Positions 13,101 through 19,100 of a stretch of DNA of 59,509 nt are shown piece after piece. The DNA is from an uncultured Clostridia bacterium (GTDB lineage Bacteria; Bacillota; Clostridia; Christensenellales; Aristaeellaceae), in NCBI GenBank assembly GCA_946408995.1, contig CAMJUL010000014.1:1-59509 (forward strand), read 5' to 3'. The translations under genes were made by a program, and so were the position numbers. Positions within the stretch are counted from its first letter, which is position 1, and every line of letters starts with the position of its first letter. The notes beneath the pieces are model-generated. The model ran no database searches. It saw only the letters and a program-made list of their open reading frames with translations, and was not told where the DNA came from.

Positions 13101-16100
13101 CGCCAGCCTCGGCTCCGGCGCGGGCGCGGCGGTCGTGACCCTGGTCAGCAACAAGAACGTGCAGGCCCTGGCCCATGACATGGACGCCCTGAAGGACATC
13201 ACCGTCAGCGCGACCAACCGGGACGACGTCAAGCAATTGGCCATCAGCGTCGGCCTTGCCGGCGGCAGCGGCGTACAGGTCGGGGCCGCGGTGCAGGTGC
13301 TCCGGTCCAAGGCCATCGCCCATGTGGGCAGCGAGGTCAAATCCGAGCAGGGCAGCTTCAAGGTGACCGCGGACAACAACACGAAGCTCTACAACATCGG
13401 CGCGGCGCTGCTGGCCGCGGCGGGCGGCGTGGCCGCCACCCCCGTGGGCGTGGTGACCTACTTCCAGGGCAAGACCGAGGCCCTGGTGGACGAGGGCTCC
13501 ACGGTTTCCGCCAAGGACGTGACCGTGGCCACCACCGCCAACAAGGACGTGAACCTGTATTCCGCCGGTATGGCCGTAAGCAGCGGCGTGGGCCTTTCCG
13601 GCACCGCCAACGTTCTGGTCAGCAAGGATACCAACAGGGCCGCCATCATGAAGGACGTGGCCGTGACGGCCCAGAACGCCCTGAAGGTGGACGCCGTGTC
13701 CGATTACAAGCTGCGGGCCGCCAGCGGCTCCGCCGCGCTCTCCGGCACGGTGGCCGTGGGCGTCAACGCCGTGGTGAGCGTGCTCAAGAGCAGCACCATC
13801 GCGGAACTGGGCGGCGTGAAATCCAACGAGGCGACCAACCCGGCCGCCGAAAAGGCGAAGATCGCGGCCAAATCCGTCAGCGTCACCGCAAGCGGCAAGC
13901 GCGACATCATCGACATCGGCATCGCGGCCGGGGTCGCCGGTACGGTGGGCGCGGGCGTGACCGTCATGGTGGTCGCCGCCGGCGCGCCCATGAGCCAGGA
14001 TGCCGCGGACATGCTGATGTACGGCAACGGCGATAATAAGGATAAGAAGACCGGCCTGGACGCCGGCACGTTCCTTGACACCATGGAAAAGAACGGCGTC
14101 GCCTCCCAGTATTACAAGAACGGCGAGGACGGGCAGACCCTGGACGCCAAGACCCTGGACGAAGACCTGAAGGGCAACAACCACCACGAGAGCAAAACGC
14201 AGGTGGGCGGCCTGGACAAGGATGGCAAAGTTTCCTTCGACGCTACCTCCAAGTACCGCAGCGGCGACCTGGACAACGAACAGTTCGACAACGAGGGCAA
14301 AAAGGGCCGCGGCGAAGACCTGAAGGTCAAGAAATACGTGGACAAGGATGGCAACGAGGTCACCGAGGACACCCCCGGCGCCCAGGAAGTGGACATCAGC
14401 GACACGCAAGACGTCAGCAAAGCCAAGAACATCAACAGCTACACCTACTACGCCCCGACCGACGCAGTCATCGCCCGCATCACCGATCAGGTCTCCCTGA
14501 CCACCAAGCGGGTGGACGTGGAAGCCCATCAGCCCGTGGCCCTGGATCTTCTGGGCGCGGCCCTGGGCGGCGGCACGGTGGGCGTGGGCGTCAGCACCGC
14601 CGTGGCCGTGCTGCACAGCAACGTTTCCGCCACGAGCTACGCGGACATTGACGGCGCCACGGAGGGCGTGTTCGTGACCGCCGCCTCCGACAACGGCACC
14701 TTTGCCCTGGACAACAACGCAGAGGAGCGCAACAAGGCGGCGGGAGAATACCTGTCCAACCAGCCCAAGAACGAGAACGACGAGAAGCTCAGCAAGGAAG
14801 AACAGGCAAAGAAGGACAAGGATCACGCCGAATTGAAGGACAAACTTGCCAGCATGGTGAAGAACCGCAGCATCCGCGTCCTGGGCGTGGCCGTGGGCGT
14901 CGGGTTCGTGGGCGCGGCGGTCAGCGCCGCCGTGGCCCTGACCGACAACACCACCGAAGCGATCCTGGGCGGCACCGTGACCGGCGCGGGCAGCGTGGGC
15001 GTCAGCGCAAAGCACGACTACGGCTCCGTCCTCGCGGGCACCGGCGCACTGGCAGCGGGCTTTGTGGGCGCGGGCGCCAGCGTGTCCGTGGCCCAGGCCA
15101 GCGGCAAGGTGAAGGCGATCATCGAGCGGAACGCCGTCATCGAGAGCGACAGCAACATCAACGTGACCACCAATTCCAACGCCAGCTCCGACGCCCTGGC
15201 CGCCACCGTGGGCGGCGGCGTGGTGGCCGTCAACGCGGGCGTGGCCGTGAGCCTGAACCGCCTCACGCAGGAGACCGGCATCGCCGCCGGCGCCGACGTG
15301 AAGACCACGAACGACGTCCTTGTGAAGGCCACCAGCGACACCAGCGCCAACAGCTACCTCCTGGGCGTCAGCGTGGGCCTGGTGGGTGTCAGCATGAACG
15401 CGGCGGTCAGCAACGTGGCGACCAAGGTCAACACCTACATCGGTGAAAGCCAGGGCAGCCGCGAAGGCGACCCGGACGCCAAGGACATGCCGGCGGCCAA
15501 GGTCAGCGCCAAGAACATCTTTATCAACAACGACATCACCAGCCATGCCGTTCCCCAGGCCCTGAGCGTGGCCGGCGGCGGCGTGGCCGTGGGCGGCAAC
15601 CTCCTGCTGGCCTTCAATGAGAGCGAAGCGGCCGCCATGGTGGACAACGGCGACCTGACCGCGGAGACCCTGGAAGTGGTCGGCGACCTGGGCGGCGAAG
15701 CCAAGTCCAGCCTGACCGCGGCCACGGTGGGCCTGGTGGCCGTAGGCTTCAGCGTGAACTACGCGGACATGCGCGCCTACAACACGGCGCTGATCCGCAA
15801 CAGCTCCGTCACCACCAGCAAAAAGGCCCTGGTCATGACCAACCGGAACAACCCGGACAAGTACAAGACCCTGGCGGAGGCCCACACGGTGGCCGCCAAC
15901 GCGGGCCTTATCTCCGCGGGCATGAACGCGGCCATCGCAAGGAACAACAGCCGCTCGTTTGCCTCCGTGGTGGGCGACGGCAGCAACCTGATGGACCTCA
16001 ACAAGCTGGAGATGGCCGCCAACGGCAAGGCCTCGGCCATCGCCGACATGACAGGCATCAACATCGGCGTCAAGAGCGCGGCGGCCACCACGGTGGTGGC

Positions 16101-19100
16101 CCTGAACGACGCGGACGTGCGCACCACGGTCATCGTCACCAAGCTGAAGGAAGGCCAGTCCACCGACGATTGGTCCGTGAGGGACGTCACCAACCTGAAG
16201 GCGAAGGACGGCCTGGACTTCAAGGCCGACATGCAGGGCGAGACCACCGCCAAGGCCCTGACCGGCGGCGGCAGCCTGTACGGCGCCAAGGTGACGGCCA
16301 CCATGGCCTACGGCCGGACCCGCTCCATCATCAACGCGGTCATCCACGGCGGCGGGGAATACGCCTCCATCGACGCCAAGAACACCGCAAAGAACATCAC
16401 CACCAGCACCATCGACAACGCCTCCTTTGACATTCTGAGCGCCTCGGCGATGGTGGGCGCGGCCTACAGCCAGGACCTGTACAGCACGGCCGTGCAGCTG
16501 ACGGGCGGCGACTTCACCGTCAACGGGGACGTGAACCTGGAGACCGATTACGAGGTCCGGGGCATCGCCACGGTGACGCCCTCCACCCACGGCCTGGACA
16601 TCAGCCTGGGCAGCCTGAGCGTGAACGCGGCCTTTGCCCGCAACACGGCCTACGCCGGCGCGGACTTTGAAAAGAGCATCTACGGCAACGACTCCATCGT
16701 GCGCGGCAGCGTGAACGTGAAGGTCAACGGCGCCGCCATCACCGACGCCAAGGTGAAGACCGCGGCCCTGGCCGTCAGCGGCCTATCCGCCGGCGCGAAC
16801 TTCGCCGTATCGGACCTGAGCATGAAGCAGGCCGCCTCCATGCGCCTTGGAGACAACCTGAAGGTGGAAGGCAAGATCGACATCCAGAGCCTGATCAAGA
16901 CCGACCCCGATACCAAGGAGAGCATGGCCCGGGCTACGGCGGCCATCTCCCCGATCGCGGGCCAGAACGGCATCAAGATCGCCCTTGGCAGCATGGACAT
17001 CAGCAAGGCCGTGGCCAGGGAGAACCTGACCAGCACCGCGGGCCTGGTGGGCGCCCCCTACGCCATCGAAAAGCGCACGGCAAAGGTGGACAACGGCAAC
17101 TACGTCACCAAGACCGTCTACGACTACGATTACGAGATGGTGGACAGCGTTACCTACAAGCTGAAGGTGCCCAACACCACCAAGACCGTCACCTCCAGCA
17201 AGGACGAATTCGAAGTCAAGCGCGAATTCATGCTCTATTACCTGGGCGTGAACAAGTACAAGGAGTACGGGGACCGCAGCAAGGAGATGCTGTCCGCAGT
17301 CACCCGCTACCACAACGCCCGGGACGAGGTCAAGGCCCTTCGGGCAAGTCTGGTCGAATTGGGTGTTGACCAGCCCTGGCGGGTCGGTACCATCGACGGG
17401 CTTTGGAAGAAGCTTTCGGCGGCTACCCAGACAGCATTGTACGAACTTTACCCGGATAAGAACAGTCATCAGATCATGCGGGAAGTGTCCCATTACAACA
17501 CCACAGGCGACCTGTACACCGTCGGCTACAAGGTGGCCATCGCCTACGCGGACGAGCAGGGCCTCTTCGACTGGGAGGAGACCCCCAACTACAAAAAGAC
17601 CTACCAGACCAAGAGCGTCTGGGAAGAGAAACTGGTGGACATGGACGTGGAGGTCCCGCTGTATAACGCCGGCATGAACCGCCTGACCGCAGGCTCCATC
17701 AACGTGTACGCAAGCGGCGGCACCAAGACGGAGGCCCGCACCGACGGCGCCAAGACCTTCGGCGGCGCGGTGGCCGGCGGCCTGATGGCCGACGCCTCCT
17801 CCACAGACACCGTCAGCGCGGTTCTTGAGGGCATGTTCCCGACCAGCAGAAAGGGCATCACCGTCCGGGCGGAGGGCAGCACGACTTCCGAAGCCGTGGG
17901 CAGCAACCCCGGCGGCGCGGCCCTGCTGGAGCACAGCGTCAGCGACATCAAAGCCCAGGTCGGCCGGAACGACGACAAGCAGAGCGTTTCGGAGATCATC
18001 GGCGACAACGACAAGCAGAGCCTTTACAAGCAGAGCGTTTCGGTGATCATCGGCGACGACGTGCGCATGTCCACTGACGGAACCATCCTTCTGGAGGCCA
18101 TCAACAAGGGCAGCGCCAAGTCCTCCCTGGTGGAGGGCACCGCCGTCAGCCTGGGCAACGTCAAGGGCAGCAGCGTGCCCACCGAATCCTACTACTCCAC
18201 CCTGATCTCCGTCGGCAAGAACACCAGCCTGGACGGGAAAGACGTGATCATCCGGTCGGTGGACGAGCCCACGGCGACCTCCAAAGTGGAGAGCAGCAAG
18301 ATCGGTATCGGCATGAACTTCAACACCATGATGGGCAAGAACGTGATCCGGCAGGAGAACAACATCGACTTCGGCTCCGGCGCCCGGATCTATTCCGACG
18401 GAGGCGACGTGCTGGTGGAGGCCCTGCAGACCACCAAGGCCGAAGCTGAGACCGTCAACAACGGCGGCAGCCTGCTGGAGGGCAGCCACGCCCAGGCCCG
18501 CAACCAGATCGAGCGGGTGGTGCGCGTGAACACCCGCAACGTCTGGCTTGACGCGACCCAGGGCAAGAGCGCCACGGTGCGCGCCGTGTCCGGCCAGGGG
18601 GACAAGATCTACACCCGGGCCTACACCAGCAGCGCGGGCTTGGCCACCGTGGCCAAGGCCACGGCGACCGCGGATGTGACCAGCAATGCCGAGGTCATCA
18701 TCGGCGCCGGCGCCCGTGTCCGCGGCGCGACCGGCACCACCCTGGAGGCCGTCGCCACCAGCTATCAGACGAAGGGCGCCTCCTCCAACACGCCGGGCAT
18801 CGAGACCATCGGCAAGGTGGACGGCCTGGGCCTGGTGGCCGTGCCCAACGGCATCGCCCGGAATAACCTGACCTTCAACACCGTCATCGTGGTCAACGAC
18901 GGCGTCCAGCACGGCACCTGGAGCGATATCAGCATCGGCACTTCGGACGCCCAGGGCCCGACCCGGGTGCTGGCCAACAACAACGGCCTGACGGCCAAGA
19001 CCGACGCCCTGGCCCAGGGCAAGGGCGGGTTCGGCGTCAGCAACGCCACGGCCTGGAACAACGCCACGCTGCAGAACGCCATCCTGGCCAACGACACCGA

